Below the pieces are notes generated by a model. The model saw only the letters and a program-made list of their open reading frames with translations, did not search any database and was not told the origin of the DNA. A stretch of 64,000 nt of DNA, taken from Cordia subcordata (lineage: Eukaryota > Streptophyta > Magnoliopsida > Boraginales > Cordiaceae). The DNA lies in the NCBI GenBank assembly GCA_028554755.1, contig JAPTOF010000005.1, forward strand, positions 7,573,501 through 7,637,500. The letters are read 5' to 3'. The position numbers and the translations under genes were made by a program. Below are positions 33,721-44,690 of the stretch, piece by piece. Positions within the stretch are counted from its first letter, which is position 1; each line of letters begins with the position of its first letter.

Positions 33721-34758
33721 TGATTTCACAAAATTGATCTTGTTAGAACACTATGGTGAAAACTCTTGAAAATTGGCTTCAAGGCCTACTGTAAACTGCC
33801 ATTTTCCTTAAAAATTATTTGTCCCCACCGAACAGGTAAGCAAAGGGTTGTGCAAATATCCATTAGGATAAGCTAAAGCCAACAATATGAATTGATTTGT
33901 ACTATCTAATCAGGCCACTAGCACTCACCGGAAGATGGCAGGATTGTAGTAGGTTTTAAGTAGATTTTCTACATTAAAATAAACTTAAAGGTAATTTGGA
34001 TGTTTGTAGACAAAGTGGGACTGAATATGGATATTTTTCATGCCCATGAAGGCTTCAAACACTGCTTATTTATAAATTATTTGGAGTTTGGTTCAAATAG
34101 ACACAATTCCTGTATATTTAACTATTAGAAGCTAGTTCAAACAGTTACCAATTGTTCTGTACGTTTGATTATCAGAAGTCAGTTCAAACAGTTACTAGTT
34201 GTTATTTACCACCTTTACTAGTGAGACAACTGGTTGACCAGTTGCACCGACCAGTCAAGGCTATGTCTTCACTAGCCTTGGCAGTCGATTGGTCTCTTCG
34301 ACTGGTAAATTAATGTGCTCAGTGATTCATCAAGTTGAACCTCTCACACTACTGGTCAACTGGTTCACCAAGTGACTTTTTATAATCACTTTTAACATAT
34401 CTCCTGGGGATCACGGTACAGGCATTACAACTAAGCTAAATAATTTCAGTCTGATGTTGAAAACAAGATAGAGCCCTCTTATACTAACACTTGTAGTCTT
34501 AACTTTTGCATAAATATACCCAAGCGTCCATATATACACAAGCAGGGAAAAAGATGACACTTCCATATTTATGAGAATGCAATATGACTCTGGAACAAAT
34601 TCACTTTTATCTACACCAAATTGCTTCAGAGACAGAAATGAAACGGCATGATAGGACACAAAATTCGTTTGTCTCTTCTCATGTCACATGGGGGAATGCA
34701 CTCGAAAACCTGTAGACATAAAAAGTAAGGAGAGAAAGTATCAGCACTTATAGTAACA
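33721..34758. other. Intergenic DNA with CTGGT(C/T)-type repeats at about 34080-34380
   Basis: At 34080-34215 the phrase AG-(C/T)AGTTCAAACAGTTAC is repeated. At 34220-34370 there are multiple CTGGTT/GACCAGT words like those in Ty3-type LTRs. No LTR pair was found. The 3' UTR of SCL3 copy B should extend into the right-hand end. Confidence 0.4.
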
Positions 34759-36183
34759 TCAACTGTGTCTTCTAAATCTCCATGCTGATACTGAAAAGAG
34801 AGGCTGATCATGCCAGCAAATGAAGAAGAGGCCATTTTTCTCCCTGACTGCACAGCCATCATAGTTGTTGTTGCTGCGCAACAATTTATTCGCCTGCATC
34901 ATACCATTGAAGCTCAAAGACACCTTCCCGAATCCAGCCACCTCAAGCCGAGGAATCCACCTCTCGAGCTTCTCATGCCTTTTCATTCTTTCTAGTCCCT
35001 CACATGCCACGATGTTCTTAATTTCTTGACCAAAAATCATCTTCTCGATTTTGTGACGCTCTACTGATGCCTTTGGTACAGTAGATTCCAAGCAATCAAA
35101 TAAATGTGCGTAATATACGAAAGCTTCTCTGATCCTCTGCATCAAACTATGCCCATTATGGTTTGATTCTTGCTCAGTCACCACCATCAGCTTTGGTGAA
35201 AAAGCCCACAGCGCACTGAGAATCCTTGCCATCTTTGGTGGAGTGACCAAAGGTACCGGAGAACATGATGCTGAATCAGGACTGAAACCATATGCATTAC
35301 TAAAATCATTCTCAAGAAAGTCACCCAAAGTGCGTGGACTTATCTGTAAGCCTCTCTGGATCTGAACAGTACTTGAACCATTAGATGATGCCGGAGAGTT
35401 TCTCCAAAGCATCTGATCATCAGTTGCCAATAGAGGATGTAGTTGAAGTACTGAGCTTATGGCAAGTGCTTCTCCTGTCTTGACGCGTAAACTTTCTGTA
35501 TCAAGATCCTCTAATCTGCTTACTACAGGATTAAATTGGAAAGCGATATCAAGTCTTTCAGCTTCTCTATTCAATGTATGGGCCATTTGTCTCAATACTT
35601 CTTCACATTCATGAATGCCCGTGATTTTTAAGTGCGGTGGCCCTTCATCTCGTGCCCTTAATGCTTGGATGAGAGTAATCCACTGAGCAGGCTCAAAACA
35701 GTGCAGATCAATAATATGAACCACCTTTTCCCCTTCCATAGCCTCCAGAATGGCCTGGTTCGTTATCACATACGCAAGCTTTAGAAAGGGACACAGATCG
35801 AAAAACAATTTCTGCAGAATAATCTCCTCAGTCACTGACGTTATTTTTGTGGAATTAAGAGCCCTGTGCAACCCAGGCCATCCCTTGAGCAAGCGGTCAG
35901 CGAGTGCCTCGGTGAAATAAGCAACAATCCTCTGCATTACATCCCCATCAGGAGATGCAATGCGTGAGATATGGTCCAGGCCAATGTTGGCTTTCTCAAC
36001 ATTACCAGCAGCAACATCGCTTGCGCAGTTTAGTAATAGTGAAATTAGACAAAGGCCTCTTTCCTCGGACGAAATCTCCTTGAACAATGTAAAAAGTGAA
36101 CCTAAACCAGGTGAAAGCGACATCATCGAGAATAACTGAAGGGGTGATGAACTAACAGAAGACGATCCTCCTTCTTGAACCAT
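34759..36183 (-). CDS. SCL3: GRAS-family transcriptional regulator, SCARECROW-LIKE 3 (copy B)
   Basis: Uninterrupted GRAS protein of 474 residues from the MVQEGG start. An in-frame ATG six codons upstream (36201) would give 480 residues. I prefer the internal start because it is the one shared with copy A and because 36201 has no homologous ATG there. Domain order is the same as copy A: N-terminal SSPLQLFS, leucine heptads, VHIID followed by EPAQW, the TEQESNHNG block, ACEGLERMKRHEKLE, and a SAW motif ending SVSAW. The copies are similar over their full lengths. This copy keeps Gly in the AGF-G-K segment. Its leader lacks the TRIM found in copy A. The same orientation, about 29 kb apart, with matching upstream DNA, indicates segmental duplication. 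Expected role: nuclear co-regulator in gibberellin/DELLA signalling, by homology. Confidence 0.95.
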   Translation of the reverse strand: MVQEGGSSSVSSSPLQLFSMMSLSPGLGSLFTLFKEISSEERGLCLISLLLNCASDVAAGNVEKANIGLDHISRIASPDGDVMQRIVAYFTEALADRLLKGWPGLHRALNSTKITSVTEEIILQKLFFDLCPFLKLAYVITNQAILEAMEGEKVVHIIDLHCFEPAQWITLIQALRARDEGPPHLKITGIHECEEVLRQMAHTLNREAERLDIAFQFNPVVSRLEDLDTESLRVKTGEALAISSVLQLHPLLATDDQMLWRNSPASSNGSSTVQIQRGLQISPRTLGDFLENDFSNAYGFSPDSASCSPVPLVTPPKMARILSALWAFSPKLMVVTEQESNHNGHSLMQRIREAFVYYAHLFDCLESTVPKASVERHKIEKMIFGQEIKNIVACEGLERMKRHEKLERWIPRLEVAGFGKVSLSFNGMMQANKLLRSNNNYDGCAVREKNGLFFICWHDQPLFSVSAWRFRRHS

Positions 36184-36231
36184 TCTTACAGCTGACAACA
36201 CGATCCGACTCCAATTTCTTAAACGTGCAAT

Positions 36232-36960
36232 CTGAAATGGATGAATATAACTACATAACTATAAAGCACATCAACTCAGTTGTGTTTCTCCAACAGGCAG
36301 AATCAATTAAAAGCGTCAACATCTATCGTGTTAGAAACAGAAAATTTCAGACCCCCATAATGAACTTTTTAGATAGCACACTATTTTGACACACTGCATT
36401 TCAACAATTCACCTCTCAAGCATTATAATGAATACCCATTAGTATACATGAAACCTTCCCTATCTTCCTTCAGTATCTTACAACAAAGAATGCAAGCTGA
36501 TAAAGATTCAATTACACGAACTTTACAGACATAAAGAAGGCAAAATGGAAAGTGAAGTGGTCATATATACATATTTTCTTATCATCAGTGATAATAAATC
36601 AAGAACAAGAGTAATAAGAATGATAATTATCGGATAATAAAAACAGAAAAATTACAAACACTTACTAGTAAAACTAAGGAGCTACTCAAATACCCAAATA
36701 GATTTTCTAGCAAGCGATACAAACTTCAGAAGAAAACTCTTAAGAAGCCTCCGTAGCTTGCACAGCCATCAAGTTGATTTTTCAAAAGAAAAACAGGAGA
36801 AAATTCAAATCTTCTCCGTCACCACATTAAGGTTTTCTGTTGCAGGGTTGAGTCATAAGAAACTAAAAGGTGTTGTCTGGAATGACTTTTTCATAAGCTG
36901 CTTTTTGCTTTTAGTGTGTGACAATTCAAAGGGTGCTTTGTCTTTTAGTCCTTAGTGGCT
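36232..36960 (-). promoter_or_regulatory. 5' leader intron and probable first exon of SCL3 copy B
   Basis: On the minus strand a GTAAGTG donor begins at 36665 and the acceptor CATTTCAG ends at 36232, giving a 434-bp leader intron. Sequence up to about 36960 aligns with the copy A first-exon region, including the block AAGGTGTTGTCTGGAA on the plus strand. The transcription start is unknown. The donor is not at the exactly homologous base as in copy A. Confidence 0.5.
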
Positions 36961-37500
36961 TGTTGTCCTTGGGGAACTCCAAGAGGAATATGCAAATCTG
37001 TGGAATACATAGCCGAGAAATTCTTGTTTCTTCTCTTGTAACACTAGGAATTTGCATTCTTGACACTATACAAAATGCAAGGGAATAACAAAAATGCTGG
37101 CCAAACATGCATTTCCAAAGCGAAAAACAACAAATCATCTCTTGTTGCCTAGTGGGAGTTAGTGGGGATTGCAAGGAAAGGCTGTTTATGTGCATCCAAA
37201 ACCACAATTTTTTTTGCTTTTGCAAAGGCATAGACCAGCCAAATTGGTAAAAACTTCTTTGCGTTAAGACAAACAGACAAGGAAGCTGCAGGAAAAGACA
37301 GAAGTAGATGGGGCATTTAACTTTACGTGTGGAAGTTTTTTGTTTTCAAGTCCTTGAATTGTCTTAAATCTATACCTTATAACTTGTTATCATTAATGAA
37401 ATTTTCTGTTTTTTTGGTATTACGTTTATTTCCAAGACAAGCTTTTGTTTGATTCCCAACCAAATGCATGGAATAGTGCCGTCCATCGTATTTTGCTACT
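36961..37500. other. Upstream part of the duplicated SCL3 block, copy B
   Basis: Matches copy A through to about 37500. The stretch 37235-37400 aligns with 9140-9290, including GACAAGGAAGCTGCAGGAAA. Short frames here are not conserved between copies and are not called. Confidence 0.55.
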
Positions 37501-40500
37501 TCTTCATTCAAATTTGAAGGCAAGTTTTTATAGTTAAATAACGTATACAACAAGGATTAATTTCGAAAATTTTATGCATATTGATTCAAAGTTTACAGCC
37601 CTTCAGTACAACCCTCTCTCTATAAAACCGTAAGTGAGCATAGAAATAATTCATTACTATATCACAATTTAAGGCTAGTGGCAACATTGTAGTTGACTAG
37701 TTAGATATCCTGCGCTCTTAGTTGAACTCTCCAAATGTGAAGCTTGTTATTCACCTAGAGTTATTTATCTTACTTTGGCTTCCTCTTCTCTTTATGAATA
37801 AATCAAAGAACTTCTAAGGTGACATGTAGCCTTCAAGGTCAATGTGAGTAACATCATATAATTGTATGTCCATCACATTTGTTGTTAAGAAGTTATAAAG
37901 CATTATGCTTAAAATGTATCCCATTTGTATTCATATTTGTTGGCCATCAGAATGATATGTGTATGACAGTTAAACGTTCGAGGTAATCCATTGATATGAA
38001 ATTTATTTATCCTAAGATTGGGTAAGTCTCGAGATTTATAAAGTGGGTGTGATCTTCTAAGGATATTTGATTAATGAGATTTTGTTACATCTTAACATGC
38101 TCATGTTATTTATTCTCAAAGTGTATCTTTATTTAGAAATAAATTTTATTGAGTTTATCTCATATATAGATTAAAATAGATTAATTTAAAAATTAAAAAA
38201 TTATAATGAAAGCATGTCTTTTCGTGAACCACTAATCTATGATGTTGTCACTAAGCATGTAATGCTTTAATTTTTTTGTGTATGTGCATTCAAGATTGAA
38301 AAACCAAAATTGAGCATGTAAATAAAACTCTTTTAAAAAATGAAATTAACTACTTGATAGTGATTAGCTCGCAATATAAAACCTATATTCAAAGATTGTC
38401 AAGAAAGGTCCATCCCAAGCTTCTCAACAAAAAAAAAAAAAAAAAGGACGTCCTTTTTGGTCAGCTGTCCCTCTCCAGCAATACTTGTTAAGATATTTTT
38501 GAATTTTATTCTATTAATTATATCAATAATGGTATAATTTTGATTAACAAGTTATTGAATTTTCTTCTTTTGCTTTATCTTTTCTGAATTATGAAAAATA
38601 ACCTACTAGTTGATATATTATTTAAATGAACAATTGTTATTTGTTATCTAATTTAGGTTTGTGCCTATATTATGTTTCCTGAAGGGAATAATTGTTGATA
38701 AGCGATTTTCATTTCCAAGTAAATTATAAAGGAGTATACTAAATTTTAGATTATATTTCAATGGTTCTTATATTGAGACCACATATGATGAAAATAAATA
38801 ATAACTCTTCTTGCTTATCTGTAACAAAAAGCATAAAATGAAAATTGCCAAAATTACATTTTTATGATTTATATAATTATTTTGAACAACCAGAAGTTAT
38901 TTAATCTAAAGATTTTTTATTCTTTACATGACCATTAGGTTTTATAGTTGTAATAGTAACGAGAAGAATTCTTGAAAATTAAAATATGCTCCGATACATG
39001 TGTTACTTGTCCTCAAGAGAGAAAATGAATTTTTAGGCAATTCCAAATAAATACGCTGAATTGTCTAAGTTTATACATATATATATATACATATATATAT
39101 ATATATGGATTCTTTATTAAATGCCGAAGAGTATATATATTCCTGGACCACACATTTCCAAGAATAAAGTTGCCTAGCCTTGTTTGAGAACTTTTCATAA
39201 CATATCGCAGCACGTATATAAAAAGATCAACTACTCATCAATAATTACTCCTTATTGCTCGAGGATAAAAATATCTAAATATTTTTATTACACAAGATAT
39301 ATTTCTGCTGCTCCACCATTGGGCATTAAGATAGGTCAACAGAACAAAGTTGAAATTTTATATCAAATTTAAATATAAATCAATAATTAAATATTTTATA
39401 TTATTTGACTGGAGATATTCTAATAGTATATATTGCTAATTGTTAAAATAATATTCCTAACATAATGGGAGAAAAACAGAACTGAGAAATTTAAAAGGTT
39501 TTATAAAGTGCATCTGATCATTGCAAAAATTAATATGAGATGCAATTTTGAAAAATTATTTACTTGCAAAAAGTTGTCAAGATGCATTCACTAATAAAAA
39601 GATAGTAACCAAGTCACATATACCAGCTATAAATGTTCCTTCTTGAATTAATGTCTCAATAGACCAAATATATTAGATAATGTATTTGTTGGACGCTATA
39701 AGCGTGATAGGTTTATCGTTTTTTGACATCAAGGAGGAAAATAAGCAAGTGTGAACAATAAAGTACACTTTGGCTATGTGAAAGGAAGAAAAAGAAAGAT
39801 TGTATTGGAAGTTAAAGTCACCATGTCTTGCAATGACAAAGTCAAGGATTGCATGCTAATATTGAAAATCAAATGCAAGCTCAAGATTTGCATTTGACAA
39901 GCCACGCATGCAAGATTGAAAAAAGCATTAATACTCCATTGAAAAGAATTGCAATAGGATGGTGAATTTTGTCAAGCTTGTTTAACGAGGATTAACTTTT
40001 ATGGTCACAATGAGTCAAAAGATGCAAGTTCCGAGGTAATTTTCTTGAACCTCTGCAATTATTAACTGAACATAATTAATTTTGTCTTGTAGAATAAGAG
40101 AATTTTGATTTTCTATTTTGGAGAGTTAATGTGACTTTTGTACCTTGAAGGTCTATTTTAAAAACAGATGGTGTTTGGTTTTCCATCTTAAAAATTTGTT
40201 ACAACTATAATTTCTTTAAAAATTATTCAAATAAGTTAAATTATCATTAAAATAAAAAAGTGTATCATATAGAGAAAATAATAGTTTATTATTATAAGCT
40301 TCAAAAGGACCTTTATTAATTTTAACAAGCAATCATTATTTTTATGCATAAAACCAAACATCATCTCATTTAATAAAAATATGTTTCATATAAAAATAAC
40401 CAAACATATTTCTATTTCTACCAAAAATTCTTTTAACCAAAAATCAGTTTTTTAAAGAGCTTTTCTAAAAACGGTATTATTAAAACGAAACTAGCTCTAA

Positions 40501-40552
40501 GAATTTAAAGCTGGTGACTTTTGACATTCAAAAGGATATTATAACAAGTGCA
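37501..40552. other. AT-rich intergenic DNA without a recognised gene
   Basis: Contains a TATATACA microsatellite near 39075-39107 and a possible decayed TIR element at about 40140-40500 (GTGTTTGGTTTTCC against GAAACTAGCTC). Nothing else is supported. Confidence 0.5.
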
Positions 40553-40557
40553 ATAGT

Positions 40558-41139
40558 TGTGAAGAATCCTAAGGTTCCATTATAAAAATCATTTGGTTAA
40601 TATAAAAAGTGACCCAGGACTTTTATATGATGATTTTGAATATTGAAATTTTTCGATGTGGAACTTCTTTATATGTTGTAACACCCTCCTCACGTGTGAC
40701 CCAGAATAATTTCTGCACCACTTGACAGATGGATTTGAATTGGATTGGATTGGACTTGTAACTAGAAACTGAACTTGAATAGTTGTGTGACCTGAAATAA
40801 CTTGATGAGTCACAATAACCCGGAGCAGAACTTGGATTGTCGAGTGGCCCAGAATAGTGTATGGACCACCACGACCCAGAAGAAATGCAGTCCGGCTGCT
40901 TCCAGGAATGGGCCACTACATAAACAGATATGTGCAATGAACGAGTTTGACGGGTCACACATAGACATGTGCACAGTGCAAGGACTGGACCAAAAGCCCA
41001 ACTTTGATACCATATAAAGAATCACTAATGTTCCAGCATAAAAACCAATTCGTTAATATGAGGAGCGTCCCAGGACTTTTACATGGTAATCTTGAATATT
41101 GAGATTTTTCAATGTAAGACTTCTTTATATGTTGTAACA
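40558..41139 (-). mobile_element. TRIM element, family 1, second copy (582 bp)
   Basis: Terminal direct repeats at 40558-40683 and 41013-41139 end GTTGTAACA. The primer-binding site TGGTATCAAAGT is adjacent to the right repeat on the minus strand (41012-41001). The flanks ATAGT (40553-40557) and ATAAT (41140-41144) are a 5-bp duplication with one change. Size and interior match 19319-19900. The long interior frame seen in that copy is shifted here, so it is probably not coding. Confidence 0.82.
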
Positions 41140-41144
41140 ATAAT

Positions 41145-41594
41145 AATTGAAACAAGAAATAACAGTTGTTTTGTGCTATTCTGAGAAAAGTGGATATGTA
41201 ATTAAGCACTTGGTATTTTGCATGTAAATCATACCATTACATCATTACAAGAAATTAAATTGAAGATTTTGTGACAATTAGTGATAAAGTATATTTCGTT
41301 GCTCTAGTAGTAATAGTAGTGGCATTCTAAAAGTTTCTCACGTTGTATTATTTGTAAGATCATAATTATTTGTCACTAAAAGAAATTAATAGTGACAATT
41401 CGATTAATATTACTTTAATTTTGTCATCGGAAATACGTTTATTGATAGTTTGTCAGTGACAAATATTACAGTCACTAATAATATGTAAAAAGTAAATCAT
41501 CTATCTCCCTAGGCAAATTGCTGCTAATCAATAATAAGTAACTAATGCCAATGGTATCATTAGAAAGACAACCACCAACAAAAAAAAGAGTTTT
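41145..41594. other. Possible CACTA-like remnant at about 41240-41500
   Basis: Starts TTACAAGAAATT and contains GTCACTAAAAGAAATT with repeated GTGACAA/TTGTCAC words. These resemble CACTA termini and subterminal repeats, but the ends are not intact. Confidence 0.35.
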
Positions 41595-43067
41595 TTTTTG
41601 TTAACAAACCCCTGTGTTGTAGTAAAACTATGTCGCTAACACTTATATTTTCAAAACTCTCTACAAACCACCTTGTGCTTTTTCAACTTTTGCACACATC
41701 CCTCTTCCGTCAATTTTTCCATCAATTCTAACAATAAGTGGTTTACCCTCGCCAAACTTGAGATTAAATTTGTATTTTGTCCATCAATTGCACATTACCC
41801 CTAGTTTTAATTTTATTTTTCCTAAAAAATTTCCTTTATCTTCACCATCATCAACATGACCCAATTATGACCACCATCATCAACGTGACTCAATTATGAC
41901 CCCTGCTTTTAATTCTTGTCATCTCGGACGAGCTCGACGGTAATGGCGATCTGAACCTTGTTATCATTAAAAATTACACTTATAATATTTAAAAAAGAGG
42001 GAGAACCCACCCCACCACCAATTAAAAAAATTAAAAAATTTTAAAAAAAAGAAAAAATTGAGCCACCATAAATGGTGGCCACCGACGTCGGAGCTCGTTA
42101 AAGCCATTAGACATATTCCATTGACTTCAACCATCACGGTTAAAAGTTGGAAAATTAACAATAATATTCTTTTGCTCATCTCTCTGTGTATGTATGTGTG
42201 TGAAGATCTACAAATCTTACCTTTCATCTTATAATCATCGCCATCAATGCCAGAAAGTTATTTGGAGCATCTTAGCAAGTTTTCACATTAACATGCAGCT
42301 CAAGGATTTCCGTCTCTAGCTCGAGGTCTACCTTTGTGCATACAAAATTGAGATCGTTTACGCATTAATAATTTTGGTAATTCTTTTGACCTTAGTTTTT
42401 ATTCTGAGTCATCTTTTTCAAATTTATTATGTACTAAATTTTGAGGTGCGATCAAACATGATTATACATTGGGGCTAATGAGCATTTAGCAGATATCTTT
42501 ACATCAAGTTTGAAGAAGATTTTTGCTCACAGAGCGTCTGATGTATTGCCACAAGCAAAGATTTTTGGTGTTGTGAAAAAGGAGGCACCTAAAGGTAGTG
42601 GCCGTGGACGATCATTTCACAACAGATCGGGTTGGGGTGGGGCTGGTGGAAGCGGGTGGAGGTGGTGGGGCTAGTTTCTTTTGGGGGTTGGCGGTGGCGG
42701 GGATGGGGTGGGGGATTTTGATTGAGAGGCTGGTGGAAGAGGTGGCGGAGGTGGATGGCAGTGGTGGTGGTGGGCATGGTGGAAGGGCATGCTGGGAGGA
42801 GGGGGTTCCATGGAGAAGACAATCTTTCTCTCTCTTTTTATTTTTAAATTTTTTTAAATAAAACAAGGGCAAAATGGATATTTTATTGAAATATGATAAG
42901 GGCAAAATGGGTATTTCACCAAATTCGTTAATGAATTAATAGAAAAATATTATTTTGGGGTGCGTTTGCAAAAGTAAAAAAAAATCAAGGGATTAAGTAA
43001 AGAGTTTCTAGAATACAGGGACCAGCGATACAGTTTCACTATAACACAAGGAGTCCATTAACAAAAA
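41595..43067. mobile_element. Long-TIR (Mutator-like) element, about 1.47 kb, with a GC-rich interior
   Basis: The left end GTTAACAAACCCCTGTGTTG pairs with the right end, whose reverse complement is GTTAATGGACTCCTTGTGTT. Similarity continues inward for roughly 120 bp. Long TIRs suggest a MULE, but I could not find a convincing 9-bp TSD. The interior includes a G-rich block at 42600-42830 that stands out from the AT-rich surroundings. No transposase was recognised. Confidence 0.55.
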
Positions 43068-43151
43068 TTTTAGGTTTGAGATTAAAATATTTGTAGTATC
43101 TCCTCGTTTTGGGTGGGAAAGGTCTTTGAGATCAATTTTTGCAGATGGAAC

Positions 43152-43614
43152 TAGAGGTGGCAAAACGGGTTAAGATTCGCGGGTCGACCCGCCTAACTCG
43201 TCAAAAAATAGGGTTAAGGTTGATAATTTAGTGACTCGCCAGATAAACGGGTCAACCTGACCCAACCTACCAATTTGGTGAGTCAGGTTGGGTCAACCCG
43301 CGGGTGACCCGCATAACCCGCCAAAATGACTCGCCAACCTGCCAAACGTGCAAAAACGACCCATGAACTCGCCTAACCCACATAACCGGCCAAAACGACT
43401 CGTAAACTGTCAAAAATGACCCGCCAACCCACCAAAGCAACCTGCCTAACCCGCTATAATAACCCACCTAACCTACCAACCCATTAGGGTCAGTTTAGGA
43501 TTTAATACCCCTGACCCGTTTATTAAACTGGTCTACCCGACCTGACCCACCAATCCACCGAACCCGGCATAAACGGGTCGGGTTTGACCCGCGGACACCT
43601 ATTTGCCACTTCTA
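43152..43614. mobile_element. hAT-superfamily MITE, 463 bp, with a GC-rich repetitive interior
   Basis: The termini TAGAGGTGGCAAA and TTTGCCACTTCTA form perfect 10-bp and near-perfect 13-bp inverted repeats. A perfect 8-bp duplication GATGGAAC flanks the element (43144-43151, 43615-43622). This combination is diagnostic of hAT. The interior is made of degenerate AACCCGCC/ACCCGCCAAA words with the symmetrical forms GGGTCGACCC and CGGGTCGGG near the ends. Confidence 0.9.
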
Positions 43615-44183
43615 GATGGAACTATTATATTATTGGCCTTAGGCCTCTATTAAATTACAAAAGGAAAATAAAAAACATAAATAGAAGTTAACTGTTACTG
43701 CCAACCTGCTAACATCTTTCTTCTTTTTCTTCTTTTGTATCTTAAAGTAGAAATGAAATTTCCAAATTAAGAAAATTCTAGGCATATTAATCTCTAGACT
43801 ATTTTAAAACTTATATCCACGAGCTGACAAAAAACAACTCATCTATGTTGATCATCAAATACACATGGTGATGGATACTCGAGCTTGCGAGGCCGCACCA
43901 CTCTTTTCTCTTCTTTTTCTCTCTCTCCCTCCCTCTCTATTTAATTTGTTGCACAGGTTGAAACAATTAGCCCGCTATTTATAGATACAATGAGTTTTTG
44001 AACTCTTCTAAATTTCCTAATTAATATAGAAATCCTAATCATGTAATAGCTAGGATTTTTTTGGCCAATAAAGAGTATAGGCCAAACCCTACACAGGACA
44101 AGGTCATAATGAGGCAAATAATACAAGGTTGAATTTAATGGTTTCAAAATTATATATAACATGAATGATAATTGATCAACTAA

Positions 44184-44690
44184 TTATGGTCTTTATTTTG
44201 CTCATCAACTTCAATTGGCTCTTGATTTTATTGCAAAAAAAATGAAAATCAGATTGGTTCACTATTCTGCTATTGGAACTTTGATGAATGTTGTTGGAGC
44301 ATTATGTAAGCGACAAGATACGCTTCAAAAGCAACAAAAGTCAAAACTTGTCCAAAAATTGAGTAATGGAGAACCTGCAAGTGGGATAAGATTGAATCAA
44401 GAAATTAGTCTTCAATGAGCAGGTGTCACTTGATGGAGCTCATATTATGGCTCACTTTTTAACTTGATCACCCTATTTTATTTAGCAACTAATGTAGTTA
44501 AATATGTTAGGGAAGATGGAGATAATTGGGAGCAAAGAGCCATAGCTTGTGCTTCAATATTTGCAATCTTTTGAGTTTGCTTTTAATATGCACTTCATGA
44601 AGAATATATTGGAAATTATATAATCTTTCACAAGCACTACCAAAAAAGAAAAAATCAAGATATTGTTAACACTGTACGTAAGAGTTATTA
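44184..44690 (+). pseudogene. Degenerate hAT transposase fragment (DUF4371 / zinc-finger MYM-type)
   Basis: About 44184-44420 reads in one frame with AHQLQLALDFIAKK, VVGALCKRQD and a LNQE near its end, a block typical of the DUF4371 region of plant hAT transposases often annotated as zinc finger MYM-type protein 1-like. A stop codon follows LNQEISLQ. Further family blocks (EDGDNWEQRA near 44515, DIVNTV near 44660) continue in shifted frames. The N-terminal zinc finger and C-terminal dimerisation domain are missing. Confidence 0.7.

Noticed and set aside
42457..42600. Possible Copia RNase H end inside the long-TIR element
   Set aside because: Only HLADIFTSSL resembles the family; too short to call as a feature.
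42589..42905. Gly-rich and Pro-rich frames on opposite strands
   Set aside because: Translation of one purine-skewed GC-rich block; no domain.
43267..43467. 66-codon frame in the hAT MITE
   Set aside because: Repeated short GC-rich words read as a repetitive peptide; not a gene.
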